NCBI RefSeq assembly: GCF_004795055.1
Contig: NZ_SSBJ01000011.1
Span: 1 to 64,000 of the forward strand
Reading direction: 5' to 3'
Length of the DNA stretch: 64,000 nucleotides
Origin: Streptomyces sp. A1136
GTDB taxonomy: Bacteria > Actinomycetota > Actinomycetes > Streptomycetales > Streptomycetaceae
Shown: positions 31,975 through 40,166 of the stretch, one piece after another
Position numbering within the stretch: position 1 is the stretch's first letter
Layout: each line of letters opens with the position of its first letter
The notes under the pieces: generated by a model
Told to the model about the DNA's origin: nothing
What the model saw: the letters and a program-made list of their open reading frames with translations, nothing else
Databases searched by the model: none
Program-made: the position numbers and the translations under genes

Positions 31975-32681
31975 ACGGCCCCTCCTGGCCCGTGGTGCTG
32001 ACGGACGGTGATGTCACGCTCCGGCCGATAAAGCTGCGCGACCAGCGCGCCTGGCGTGAGGTCAACCGCCGCAACCGCGACTGGCTGCGGCCGTGGGAGG
32101 CGACGATCCCGCCGCCCGCGCCGTGGGGGCCGGTGGTACACCGGCCGACGTACCGTCAGATGGTGCGTCACCTGAGGGCGGAGGCGAACGCGGGGCGGAT
32201 GTTGCCGTTCGTCATCGAGTACCGGGGGCGGCTGGTCGGCCAGTTGACGGTCGCCGGGATCACCTGGGGGTCGATGTGCGCGGGGCACGTGGGCTACTGG
32301 GTGGACCGCGACGTCGCGGGGCGCGGGGTGATGCCGACGGCCGTGGCGCTCGCCGTGGACCACTGTTTCGCGAAGGTCGGGCTGCACCGGATCGAGGTGT
32401 GCATCCGGCCGGAGAACGGCCCGAGCCGGCGGGTGGTGGAGAAGCTCGGCTTCCGCGAGGAGGGGCTGCGACCGCGCTACCTCCACATCGACGGGGCCTG
32501 GCGGGACCACCTCGTCTTCGCGCTCACGGCCGAGGAAGTGCCGGAGGGGTTGCTGCGCCGCTGGCACCGCACCGTGACGGCGCGACGCGGGGAAAGACCT
32601 CCGGGCGGCGCGGGACCCACGGGCACCGCCGGGCCTTCGGGTCCCACGGGCTCTCAGGGTCCCCGGGGGCTCTCGAAATAG
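31971..32681 (+). CDS. RimJ/RimL-type GNAT acetyltransferase
   Basis: A GNAT of about 236 residues. VTLRPIKLRDQRAWREVNRR opens the domain. YWVDRDVAGRGVMPTAVALA is the acetyl-CoA loop, and IEVCIRPENGPSRRVVEKLG completes the RimJ pattern, so it probably acetylates a protein N-terminus. The conserved N-terminus (NGPSWPVVLTDGDV) begins right after CTG 31971, which forms a CTGA overlap with the moaB stop and has GGGAG six bases upstream. GTG 31990 would cut into the domain. The last ~40 residues are Gly/Pro-rich. Its place between moaB and sepX is conserved in relatives. Confidence 0.87.
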   Translation: MNGPSWPVVLTDGDVTLRPIKLRDQRAWREVNRRNRDWLRPWEATIPPPAPWGPVVHRPTYRQMVRHLRAEANAGRMLPFVIEYRGRLVGQLTVAGITWGSMCAGHVGYWVDRDVAGRGVMPTAVALAVDHCFAKVGLHRIEVCIRPENGPSRRVVEKLGFREEGLRPRYLHIDGAWRDHLVFALTAEEVPEGLLRRWHRTVTARRGERPPGGAGPTGTAGPSGPTGSQGPRGLSK

Positions 32682-32818
32682 CGAAATCGCAAAAGCGTTC
32701 GAATTCTTGGCCGATTCGCCCATAACCTGATCCGAAGAATCACAAAAAAAGTCCGTGATATCAGCGAGATCGTGCGACACGCCGGCTCAATTGGCCGATC
32801 CCCGCGGCCGCATCCCTC

Positions 32819-32824
32819 TACGGT
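32819..32824 (+). promoter_or_regulatory. -10 box of a probable leaderless sepX promoter
   Basis: TACGGT ends 7 bases before GTG 32832 without a Shine-Dalgarno. The 150-base region upstream is unusually A-rich (a run of seven A near 32745). Confidence 0.6.
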
Positions 32825-32831
32825 GTGGGGT

Positions 32832-33866
32832 GTGAGCAGCAGCGGCCTCATCTACGCAGTCATTGTCGGGGCCTGGGCCGCCTACTTGGTGCCCATGTGG
32901 CTCCGGAGGCAGGACGAGCTGAACGAGGCCCGTCCGACGGAACGCTTCTCCACTGCCATCCGGCTGCTTTCCGGCCGGGCGGGAATGGAGCGCCGTTACG
33001 CCAAGGGACTGCGTGAGCGCGGTGCCGAAGAGGTGGAAGCCCAACCCCACGCGGACCCGGACGCGGCGACGGAAACGGTGAATTCCGTGGACGCCGACGC
33101 CCGGGCTTTCGTCGTGCCCCCGACCAGGGCGGAACCGAGGTCGGCCGGCGCGCAGCGCGCGGAGCGGGCCCGGCGCGAGCAGCGTCTCCAGGTCCTCGCC
33201 CGCCGCCGGCGCACCACCGCGCTGCTCTTCCTGATCTTCACGCTGGGCGCGGTCGTCGCCGCCGTCGGCGGTCTGCGCTTCCTGTGGGCGCCGGCCGTCC
33301 CCGCGCTGCTGCTGAGCGCGTACATCGTGCACCTGCGGGTCCAGGAGCGCCGCCGCTACGAGTTCACCATGGACCGCCGGCGCGCCGAGGCGGCCGCCCG
33401 GCGGCTGCGCGAGCACCACTCGCGCCGCCGGGAGTCCGAGGCCCAGGCCGGCGTCGAACCGGACCCCGCGCCGCCGGTGTCCCCGCAGGAGGCCGGGCGG
33501 CGAGCGGTGGTGGAACAGACCGACCACGCCGAGTGGGTGGACCAGCAGCGCGAGCGCGAGCGGGGTCCCGCGCGCGGCGACAGCTGGGAGCCCGTCCCGG
33601 TGCCGCTGCCGACCTATGTCACGGCCCCGGTCGCCCCCCGGGCCACCGGCCCGGCGGCCCCCGACGCCTGGAGCGCGACCCGCTCCAGCACCGCGGAACC
33701 GACGGAACCCCGCCTGCGCGCCCAGCCGGGCCCCCCGAAGGCCGCGGCGGCCGAGCAGAAGCCCCCGACCCCGTCCGCCCCGCGCCCCCGCGGCCGCGAG
33801 CGCGGCCGTACCCCGCTCTTCGACCAGTACGAGGGCGAGTCCCGCCCGCGCGCCGCGAACGAGTGA
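32832..33866 (+). CDS. sepX: SepX/GLPR-like actinobacterial cell-division membrane protein
   Basis: A 344-residue membrane protein. The N-terminal helix (SSSGLIYAVIVGAWAAYLVP) is followed by a conserved basic/acidic segment (MWLRRQDELNEARPTERFS). A second hydrophobic pair lies near residues 130-175 (ALLFLIFTLGAVVAAVGG and VPALLLSAYIVHL). The C-terminal ~150 residues are charged, then Pro/Ala-rich. This layout and the position after galU, glp and the RimJ-like gene match SepX of Streptomyces and GLPR, the Glp receptor of Corynebacterium. A septum-related scaffold role is inferred. GTG 32832 fits the leaderless promoter. Confidence 0.78.
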   Translation: MSSSGLIYAVIVGAWAAYLVPMWLRRQDELNEARPTERFSTAIRLLSGRAGMERRYAKGLRERGAEEVEAQPHADPDAATETVNSVDADARAFVVPPTRAEPRSAGAQRAERARREQRLQVLARRRRTTALLFLIFTLGAVVAAVGGLRFLWAPAVPALLLSAYIVHLRVQERRRYEFTMDRRRAEAAARRLREHHSRRRESEAQAGVEPDPAPPVSPQEAGRRAVVEQTDHAEWVDQQRERERGPARGDSWEPVPVPLPTYVTAPVAPRATGPAAPDAWSATRSSTAEPTEPRLRAQPGPPKAAAAEQKPPTPSAPRPRGRERGRTPLFDQYEGESRPRAANE

Positions 33867-33900
33867 TCGATGACCTGCGCTGACGCTCCGGTAACCGGTT

Positions 33901-33929
33901 TTGGAGCACCAGCGCGGGGATGCTAATGT
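33901..33929 (+). promoter_or_regulatory. Sigma-70-type promoter of tRNA-Ala
   Basis: TTGGAG (33901-33906) and TAATGT (33924-33929) are separated by 17 bases, the best-matching -35/-10 pair in the window. Transcription would start near 33936, just before the tRNA. Confidence 0.75.
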
Positions 33930-33943
33930 TTCACACGTCGCAA

Positions 33944-34017
33944 GGGCCTGTGGCGCAGTCTGGTAGCGCACCTCGTTCGCATCGAGGGGGTCTGGGGTTC
34001 AAATCCCCACAGGTCCA
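33944..34017 (+). tRNA. tRNA-Ala (anticodon CGC)
   Basis: A full cloverleaf can be drawn. The acceptor arm GGGCCTG pairs with CAGGTCC and contains the G3:U70 wobble that identifies alanine tRNAs. The anticodon stem CCTCG/CGAGG encloses loop TTCGCAT with anticodon CGC. The T arm is TGGGG-TTCAAAT-CCCCA. The discriminator is A and no CCA is encoded. Confidence 0.96.
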
Positions 34018-34053
34018 CAAACGACAGTTCGCGGGTAGCTCCCGGGGACGTCA

Positions 34054-34089
34054 AAGATCCCGTCCGGTCGCAAGACCGGGCGGGATCTT
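34054..34089 (+). terminator. Terminator after tRNA-Ala
   Basis: AAGATCCCGTCCGGTC pairs with GACCGGGCGGGATCTT (one G:U) around loop GCAA, a 16-bp stem followed by a short T-containing run. Confidence 0.85.
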
Positions 34090-34162
34090 CTGCGTTGTGG
34101 GCCGGATGGTTCCCCGGCCGCCCACGACCCGGGCGCCGCGGGCCGTCGGGCGGTGCCCGCCG

Positions 34163-34654
34163 TCACGGGGTCAGGGGCTTGGCCATGCAGACGCTGGCCT
34201 CGTACGCGCGGTAGTAGCCGAACTTGGCGCAGTCCGAGTCGGAGGAGCGGTAGAGGGCTATCGCCTCCGGCTGGCGGTCGCCCGTCTCCAGGACCATGCG
34301 CAGGCGTCCCGCCGCGCGGGCGTCGGCTTCGAGGACGGAGAGGATGCGGCGAGCCAGGCCCAGGCCGCGGGCCTCGGGTACGACGTACATGCGCTTGAGT
34401 TCCGCGTCGCCGTCGAGGTAGCCCTCCGGGCTCTCGTCCCGGGCGCGCCAGCCGCCGCTCGCGACCGGGGCCTCCCATGTGTCGTACGCCACGTAGTACA
34501 GGCCGTTCGGCGGGGCGAACATCAACGGGTCGAGGAAGGTGGCATCGCCCTCGCCCTCGTATCGGGCCTGGTATTCGAGCTGGACCTGGTCGTTGAGCTT
34601 GACCGCGTCCGGGTGGTCGTACGGCACGGCGCGGAGGGTTATCCCGTGAGACAT
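34163..34654 (-). CDS. GNAT-family N-acetyltransferase
   Basis: A 163-residue GNAT. AELKRMYVVPEARGLGLARR is the acetyl-CoA pyrophosphate-binding stretch, and LETGDRQPEAIALYRS and FGYYRAY give the C-terminal strands. The acceptor is unknown. ATG 34654 is supported by a -10 box 6 bases upstream. The gene is divergent from xthA with only 38 bases between start codons. Confidence 0.85.
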   Translation of the reverse strand: MSHGITLRAVPYDHPDAVKLNDQVQLEYQARYEGEGDATFLDPLMFAPPNGLYYVAYDTWEAPVASGGWRARDESPEGYLDGDAELKRMYVVPEARGLGLARRILSVLEADARAAGRLRMVLETGDRQPEAIALYRSSDSDCAKFGYYRAYEASVCMAKPLTP

Positions 34655-34660
34655 CGGAAC

Positions 34661-34686
34661 ATCGTACGGAACGCTCCCGCTATCGT
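34661..34686. promoter_or_regulatory. Back-to-back leaderless promoters for the GNAT gene and xthA
   Basis: On the minus strand TACGAT (34666-34661) lies 6 bases before the GNAT ATG. On the plus strand TATCGT (34681-34686) lies 6 bases before the xthA ATG. The -35 regions of each must overlap the other gene's promoter or start, so the two promoters probably interfere. Confidence 0.65.
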
Positions 34687-34692
34687 GCGGGG

Positions 34693-35496
34693 ATGCTCAC
34701 CGTGACCACCGTGAATGTGAATGGGATCCGCGCCGCCGCGAAGAAGGGCTTCGTCGAATGGCTCGCCGGGTCCGACGCCGACGTCGTGTGCCTCCAGGAG
34801 GTACGGGCCGAGGAGGGGCAGATTCCGGTGGAGGCGCGGGAGCCTGAGGGGTGGCACACCGTGTTCGCCCCGGCCGCCGTCAAGGGACGGGCCGGGGTCG
34901 CGCTCTACACGCGCCGGGCGCCCGAGCGGGTGCGGATCGGCTTCGGGAGCGCGGAGTTCGACGCTTCCGGCCGGTACGTCGAGGTGGACCTGCCCGGCGT
35001 GACCGTGGCGAGCCTGTACCTGCCGTCCGGCGAGGCGGGGACCGCGAAGCAGGACGAGAAGTACCGGTTCATGGAGGAGTTCATCGCCCACCTCGCCGAG
35101 CTCAGGGTGCGGGCCGCCGCCGACGGGCGCGAGGTCGTGGTCTGCGGTGACTGGAACATCTGCCACCGGGAAGCCGACCTCAAGAACTGGAAGACCAACC
35201 GCAAGAACGCCGGGTTCCTCCCCGAGGAACGGGAGTGGCTCGGCAGGGTGTACGACGAGGCCGGGTACGTCGACGTGGTGCGGGTGCTGCACCCGGACAC
35301 CGACGGGCCGTACTCCTGGTGGTCCTACCGGGGCCGGGCCTTCGACAACGACGCCGGCTGGCGCATCGACCTCCAGGTCGCCACCCCGAAGCTCGCGGAA
35401 CGGGCCGTCAAGGCGTGGGTGGAGCGCGCCGAGACGCACCCCGAGCGGTGGTCCGACCACGCCCCGGTGACGGTCGTCTACGAGCTGGGCTCCTGA
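34693..35496 (+). CDS. xthA: Exodeoxyribonuclease III / AP endonuclease
   Basis: A 267-residue EEP-fold nuclease that cuts DNA at abasic sites and trims 3' blocks in base-excision repair. VTTVNVNGIRAA opens the domain. DVVCLQEVRAEE has the metal-binding Glu, VVCGDWNICHRE has the catalytic Asp-Asn, and WSDHAPVTV has the terminal Asp-His pair. The 3' end overlaps the convergent MerR gene by 19 bases. Its leaderless-type promoter faces that of the GNAT gene. Confidence 0.95.
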   Translation: MLTVTTVNVNGIRAAAKKGFVEWLAGSDADVVCLQEVRAEEGQIPVEAREPEGWHTVFAPAAVKGRAGVALYTRRAPERVRIGFGSAEFDASGRYVEVDLPGVTVASLYLPSGEAGTAKQDEKYRFMEEFIAHLAELRVRAAADGREVVVCGDWNICHREADLKNWKTNRKNAGFLPEEREWLGRVYDEAGYVDVVRVLHPDTDGPYSWWSYRGRAFDNDAGWRIDLQVATPKLAERAVKAWVERAETHPERWSDHAPVTVVYELGS

Positions 35497-36152
35497 CCCC
35501 TGTCGTAGGCCTGTCGGCGGTCCATCGCCATGGTGAGCTCCGCCTCGACCACGCTCTTCGCGAGCGGACGCAGCCGGGGCAGCGCGTCCTGCGGCAGGTG
35601 CGCGGAGATCAGCTCCGTGAAGAGGGCCGCCATCGCGTCGGCGTGCTCGCGCACCCGGCGGCCCGTCTCCAGCACCGCCGCGAGCGGTACGCCCTCGCGG
35701 ACCAGCGCGGAGGAGACCTCCAGCAGGCGGCGGCTGACGTGCACGATCTCGTCGCCGTCGACGGCGAGGTAGCCGAGGTCCAGGGAGGCCGCCAGGTTCT
35801 CGGGTGTCACCTCCCCCTCGAAGTAGTCGGCGAGCGCTTCGGGCGTCAGTCGTACCGGGGTCTCCTCGGACGAGCCGATGCCGAGCAGCTCACCGAGTTG
35901 GCCGACGTCGCGGCCGTTCTCGAAGGCGGCCGTCAGCTCGGCGATCCCGCCGAGGGTGTGGCCGCGTTCCAGGAGGGCGGCGATGGTGCGCAGCCGGGCG
36001 AGGTGGTGCTCGTCGTACCAGGCGATCCGGCCCTGTCGGCGCGGTGGTGGCAGGAGCTTGCGCTCGCGGTAGAAGCGCAGGGTGCGGACCGGGATGCCGG
36101 CCGCCTCGGCCAGCTCCTCCGTACGGTATTCGTGTGTCTTTTCTTCCGCCAC
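35478..36152 (-). CDS. MerR-family transcriptional regulator
   Basis: A 224-residue regulator. The N-terminal winged helix is EYRTEELAEAAGIPVRTLRF, then YRERKLLPPPRR. The dimerisation helix continues with LARLRTIAALLERGHTLGGI. The C-terminal ~130 residues are helical without a Cys cluster, so it senses an organic or unknown signal, not a metal or thiol. GTG 36152 fits the -10 box 6 bases upstream; the in-frame extension to 36206 has no family character. It is divergent from the BVMO operon, which it is well placed to control. Confidence 0.88.
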   Translation of the reverse strand: MAEEKTHEYRTEELAEAAGIPVRTLRFYRERKLLPPPRRQGRIAWYDEHHLARLRTIAALLERGHTLGGIAELTAAFENGRDVGQLGELLGIGSSEETPVRLTPEALADYFEGEVTPENLAASLDLGYLAVDGDEIVHVSRRLLEVSSALVREGVPLAAVLETGRRVREHADAMAALFTELISAHLPQDALPRLRPLAKSVVEAELTMAMDRRQAYDRGQEPSS

Positions 36153-36158
36153 ATGCGC

Positions 36159-36164
36159 AGCGTA
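36159..36164 (-). promoter_or_regulatory. -10 box of a probable leaderless merR promoter
   Basis: On the minus strand TACGCT lies 6 bases before GTG 36152. Confidence 0.6.
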
Positions 36165-36199
36165 GGGCGTACCCCCGGTAACTTTCCCGCCGCGACCCC

Positions 36200-36254
36200 T
36201 ACCCATGGGTACGGCGCTGCTCTACGCTCCCGATTGTGCCAGTGATTGCTGGCA
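36200..36254. promoter_or_regulatory. Two palindromes in the merR-BVMO intergenic region
   Basis: TACCCATGGGTA (36200-36211) is a perfect 12-bp palindrome. TGCCAG-6-CTGGCA (36237-36254) is a perfect inverted repeat with a 6-base spacer. Between them lies a possible plus-strand -10 (TACGCT near 36222). They are candidate operators for the MerR protein or another regulator of the BVMO operon. Confidence 0.5.
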
Positions 36255-36304
36255 GGGTTCGTTGACGGTGCGGCTGGGACAGTGGAAGCGGAAGGCGGGC
36301 GGGC

Positions 36305-37915
36305 ATGGGCGGCATGGACGGGCGCGAACACGTACGGGTGGCGGTGATCGGCTCCGGGTTCGGCGGGCTGGGCGCGGCGGTGCGGCTGCGGCGCGAGGGG
36401 ATCACCGACTTCGTCGTACTGGAACGGGCCGACTCGGTCGGCGGGACCTGGCGCGACAACAGCTATCCCGGGTGCGCGTGCGACGTCCCGTCGCACCTGT
36501 ACTCGTTCTCCTTCGCACCCAACCCGGACTGGCCCCGGACCTTCTCCGGGCAGCCCGCGATCCGCGCGTACCTGGAACACGTCGCCGACACCTTCGGGCT
36601 GCGCCCGCACATCCGACTGCGGTCCGAGGTGCGGATGATGCGCTGGGACGCCGAGGAACTGCGCTGGGAGATCGAGACCTCCGTCGGCGAGCTGACCGCC
36701 GACGTGGTGGTGTCGGCGACCGGGCCGTTGTCGGACCCCAAGACACCGGAGATCCCGGGGCTGGCCGACTTCCCCGGCAAGGTCTTCCACTCGGCGCGCT
36801 GGGACCACGACTACGACCTGCGCGGCAAGCGCGTCGCGATGGTCGGCACCGGCGCCTCGGCCATCCAGATCGTCCCCGCCATCGCCCCCGAGGTGGAGCG
36901 CCTGACGCTGTTCCAGCGCACCCCGCCGTGGGTGATGCCCCGTACGGACCGGGCGATCTCCACCGCCGAGCGCTGGCTGCACCGGCAACTGCCCTTCACC
37001 CGGGCCGCGCGGCGCGGGCTGCTGTGGGGAATCCGGGAACTCCAGGTCAGCGCCTTCACGAAGCGGCCGAACCAGCTCGGGCTGATCGAGTCCCTGGCCA
37101 AGGCCAACATGGCGCGCTCGATCAAGGATCCCGGGCTGAGGGCCAAGCTGACCCCCTCCTACCGGATCGGGTGCAAGCGCATCCTGCTCTCCAGCGAGTA
37201 CTACCCGGCGCTCGCCCGGCCGGACGTGGACGTGGTCGCCTCCGGGCTGACGGAGGTCCGCGGGCGCACGCTGATCGCGGCGGACGGGACCGAGACCGAG
37301 GTCGACGCGATCATCTTCGGCACCGGCTTCCACGTCACCGACATGCCGATCGCCGACCGGGTGGTGGGGGCGGACGGCGAGACGCTCGCGGACGCGTGGA
37401 AGGACGGGATGCGGGCCCTGCGCGGTGCGACGGCGGCCGGCTTCCCCAACTGGATGACGATCATCGGACCCAACACCGGGCTCGGCAACAGCTCGATGAT
37501 CCTGATGATCGAGTCGCAGCTCAACTACATGGCGGACTACCTGCGCCAGTTGGACGTGCTGGGTGGGCGGGCCGCCCTCGCCGCCAGGCCCTCGGCGGTC
37601 AACGCCTGGAACCGGCACGTCCAGGACCGGATGAAGCGGACGGTCTGGAACACCGGCGGCTGCACCAGCTGGTACCTGGACGCCGACGGCCGCAACACGA
37701 CCGTCTGGCCCGGCACCACGGGCGAGTTCCGGCGCGAGACGCGGTCGGTCGACCTCGCGGAGTACGAGGTCCTGCGCGTCCGGGAGCGGGAGCGCGTCAC
37801 CGCCCGGGCGGCCGTTCCCGCGCCCACGGCGCCGGCCGTCGTTCCCGGCCCCGCCCCGGCCCCGGAGGGCGCCCCCGCCGCCCCCGCCGCCTCCGTCGAG
37901 GAGGGCGCGGCATGA
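36305..37915 (+). CDS. Baeyer-Villiger-type flavin monooxygenase
   Basis: A 536-residue FAD/NADPH enzyme that would insert oxygen next to a ketone, giving an ester or lactone. The FAD motif GSGFGGLG is at residue ~16. The Baeyer-Villiger fingerprint FPGKVFHSARWD is near 155, and the NADPH motif GTGASAIQ is near 180. FGTGFHVTD and GPNTGLGNSSM are further conserved blocks. The last ~40 residues are Ala/Pro-rich. Its stop overlaps the hydrolase start. The start is ATG 36305 or 36314. Confidence 0.9.
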   Translation: MGGMDGREHVRVAVIGSGFGGLGAAVRLRREGITDFVVLERADSVGGTWRDNSYPGCACDVPSHLYSFSFAPNPDWPRTFSGQPAIRAYLEHVADTFGLRPHIRLRSEVRMMRWDAEELRWEIETSVGELTADVVVSATGPLSDPKTPEIPGLADFPGKVFHSARWDHDYDLRGKRVAMVGTGASAIQIVPAIAPEVERLTLFQRTPPWVMPRTDRAISTAERWLHRQLPFTRAARRGLLWGIRELQVSAFTKRPNQLGLIESLAKANMARSIKDPGLRAKLTPSYRIGCKRILLSSEYYPALARPDVDVVASGLTEVRGRTLIAADGTETEVDAIIFGTGFHVTDMPIADRVVGADGETLADAWKDGMRALRGATAAGFPNWMTIIGPNTGLGNSSMILMIESQLNYMADYLRQLDVLGGRAALAARPSAVNAWNRHVQDRMKRTVWNTGGCTSWYLDADGRNTTVWPGTTGEFRRETRSVDLAEYEVLRVRERERVTARAAVPAPTAPAVVPGPAPAPEGAPAAPAASVEEGAA

Positions 37916-38868
37916 GGCGCCCGGCGTACGTCACCTCCGGCCGGTACGCGCCCCCGGCCGCCCGGCGCGAGCTGGTCGCCGTCTCCGCCGACGGGGCCCG
38001 ACTGCACGTCGAGGTCCACGGCGACGAGGACGCGCCGGCCGTGGTCCTGTCCCACGGCTGGACCTGCTCCACCGCGTTCTGGGCCGCCCAGATACGGGAC
38101 TTGGCCCGCGACCACCGGGTCGTCGCCTACGACCAGCGCGGGCACGGACGCAGCCCCGCCGGACGCTGGTACACCACCGGCGCGCTCGCCGACGACCTCG
38201 TCGCGGTCCTGGAGGCCACCCTCGCCCCCGGCGAGCGGGCGGTCGTCGCCGGCCACTCCATGGGCGGCATGACGATCATGGCCGCGGCCGGGCGGCCCGG
38301 CTTCGCCGAGCACGTCGCCGCCGCCCTGCTGTGCAGCACCGGCAGCGCACGGTTGGTCGCGGAGGCGCTGGTCCTGCCGGTGCGCGCCGGGCGCGCGCGG
38401 ACCCGTATCACCGGCGCGATCCTCGGATCACGCGCTCCCCTCGGGCCCGTCACGCCCCTGGGCAAACGGGTCCTGAAGTACGCCACCATGGGCCCCCGTG
38501 CCACGGCCGACCAGGTCGAGGCCTGCGCCCGCATCGTGCACGGCTGCCCCACCGGCGTCCGGTACGCCTGGTCGCAGGTGCTCGCCGGCCTGGACCTGGA
38601 GGCGAACCTGGCCGGGCTGACCGTGCCCACCGCCGTCATCGGCGGCACGGACGACCGCCTGACCCCGATCCCGCACGCCCGCGCCCTCGCCGAGGCGCTG
38701 CCGGACTGCGCCGGTCTCACCGAACTGCCCGGCGCGGGCCACATGACCCCGATCGAGGCGCCGGAAGCCGTCACCCGCGTGATACGCGAGCTGACCGCCC
38801 GGCTCCCCGCACCGCGACGACCCGACACCGCCCCGCTCGACACCACCCCGAAGGAGAAGACAGCGTGA
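37912..38868 (+). CDS. Alpha/beta hydrolase
   Basis: A 318-residue alpha/beta-fold hydrolase. VVLSHGWTCSTAFW is the oxyanion loop, GHSMGGMT the nucleophile elbow (Ser), GGTDDRLTP the Asp region and GAGHMTPIEAP the catalytic His. It would cleave the ester or lactone formed by the upstream monooxygenase. ATG 37912 overlaps the previous stop and its own stop overlaps the next start, so the three genes form a tight operon. Confidence 0.88.
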   Translation: MRRPAYVTSGRYAPPAARRELVAVSADGARLHVEVHGDEDAPAVVLSHGWTCSTAFWAAQIRDLARDHRVVAYDQRGHGRSPAGRWYTTGALADDLVAVLEATLAPGERAVVAGHSMGGMTIMAAAGRPGFAEHVAAALLCSTGSARLVAEALVLPVRAGRARTRITGAILGSRAPLGPVTPLGKRVLKYATMGPRATADQVEACARIVHGCPTGVRYAWSQVLAGLDLEANLAGLTVPTAVIGGTDDRLTPIPHARALAEALPDCAGLTELPGAGHMTPIEAPEAVTRVIRELTARLPAPRRPDTAPLDTTPKEKTA

Positions 38869-39758
38869 GCGCTCGCAGGAGTCTGGAAGGCCAGGTCGCC
38901 GTCGTCACCGGCGCCGCCCGCGGGGTCGGCGAGCTGCTGGCCCGGAAGCTGTCCGCGCGCGGTGCCAAGGTCGCCCTGGTCGGGTTGGAGCCGGAGGCCC
39001 TGAAGGAGGTCTCCGAACGGCTGCACACCGACAGCGACCACTGGCACGCCGACGTCACCGACCACGAGGCCATGGCCCGCGTCGCGCGGGAGGTCAAGGA
39101 GCGCTTCGGCAAGGTGGACGTCGTCGTCGCCAACGCGGGTGTCGCCGCCGGCGGCCCGTTCGTCGACTCCGACCCGGACGCCTGGCGCCGGGTGATCGAG
39201 GTGAACCTGATCGGCGGCGCGGTGACCGCCCGCGCGTTCCTTCCCGTACTGACGGAGAGCCGCGGCTACTTCCTCCAGATCGCCTCCCTCGCGGCGATCA
39301 CCCCGGCGCCGATGATGACGGCCTACTGCGCCTCCAAGTCCGGGGTGGAGGCCTTCGCGCACTGCCTGCGCGCCGAGGTCGGCTACAAGGGAGTCAAGGT
39401 GGGCGTCGGTTACCTCTCCTGGACCGACACCGACATGGTGCGCGGCGCCGACCGGGACGAGGTCATGCGGGAGTTGCGCGGGCGGCTGCCGTGGCCGGCC
39501 AACCGCACGTATCCGCTGGGGCCGGCCGTCGACCGGATCGTGGCCGGCATCGAGCGACGCTCGCCGCACGTATACGCGCAGTGGTGGCTGCGGGGCATGC
39601 AGGGCGTACGGGGTTACCTGCCGGCGGTCATAGCGGCCGGCGGGCAGCGCGAGATGCGGCGCTTCGAGCCGCGGCTGGCCGGTGTCCCCCGGGGCTTGGT
39701 CGGTGCCGGGGGCGCCGCCGACGAGCGGGAACGGACGGCGGGAACGCGGCGCGACTGA
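38865..39758 (+). CDS. Short-chain dehydrogenase/reductase
   Basis: A 297-residue SDR. The cofactor motif is VTGAARGVG at about residue 15, NAG is near 90, the catalytic Ser lies in QIASLAAIT, and YCASK has the catalytic Tyr and Lys. A long C-terminal extension (WWLRGMQGVRGYLPAV) resembles SDRs that work on hydrophobic or steroid-like substrates. It could oxidise the alcohol released by the hydrolase, or supply the ketone for the monooxygenase. GTG 38865 overlaps the hydrolase stop. Confidence 0.9.
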   Translation: MSARRSLEGQVAVVTGAARGVGELLARKLSARGAKVALVGLEPEALKEVSERLHTDSDHWHADVTDHEAMARVAREVKERFGKVDVVVANAGVAAGGPFVDSDPDAWRRVIEVNLIGGAVTARAFLPVLTESRGYFLQIASLAAITPAPMMTAYCASKSGVEAFAHCLRAEVGYKGVKVGVGYLSWTDTDMVRGADRDEVMRELRGRLPWPANRTYPLGPAVDRIVAGIERRSPHVYAQWWLRGMQGVRGYLPAVIAAGGQREMRRFEPRLAGVPRGLVGAGGAADERERTAGTRRD

Positions 39759-39834
39759 TCGAAATGCGGCCGTTGTCCGCCCGTGCGAATGTGGTCGGTG
39801 CCCGACCACCGACACCCCTCACGGAGCGGACAGC

Positions 39835-40053
39835 ATGGGTATCGAGGACCGGTTCCACGGCGAGGAGAGGCGGCGCGAGGAGCGGGAGGAGCCGCGCGGG
39901 CGGGGGGAGGCGCCGCACCCCGGACGCAAGGCCGGGGACCCGAACGCCCGGGACCGCGATCCCCAGGACCCGAACGCCCAGGGCCGGAACGCCCGGGGAC
40001 GGGGCCGGGTGGACCGGGTCCGCGACGAGTTCGACGACCCCTGGGACGCCTAG
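39835..40053 (+). CDS. Small highly charged protein of unknown function
   Basis: A 72-residue protein, very rich in Arg, Glu, Asp and Gly and probably disordered. It has one Trp near the C-terminus (RDEFDDPWDA). GGAG precedes ATG 39835 at good spacing, and a strong terminator follows. There is no signal or membrane segment. I do not recognise it. Confidence 0.55.
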   Translation: MGIEDRFHGEERRREEREEPRGRGEAPHPGRKAGDPNARDRDPQDPNAQGRNARGRGRVDRVRDEFDDPWDA

Positions 40054-40109
40054 GCCGTGTCCGGGCCCTGTCGTCCCCGAGCCCGGGGTGAGGCGCCCCG
40101 AGACGCGCC

Positions 40110-40144
40110 GAGGGGCGCGACCCGTCCGACGGGTCGCGCCCCTC
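40110..40144. terminator. Strong bidirectional terminator
   Basis: GAGGGGCGCGACCCG and CGGGTCGCGCCCCTC form a perfect 15-bp stem with a 5-base loop, between the small charged-protein gene and the convergent tricorn gene. Confidence 0.85.
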
Positions 40145-40166
40145 CCGCATGCCCATGGCCGACCGG

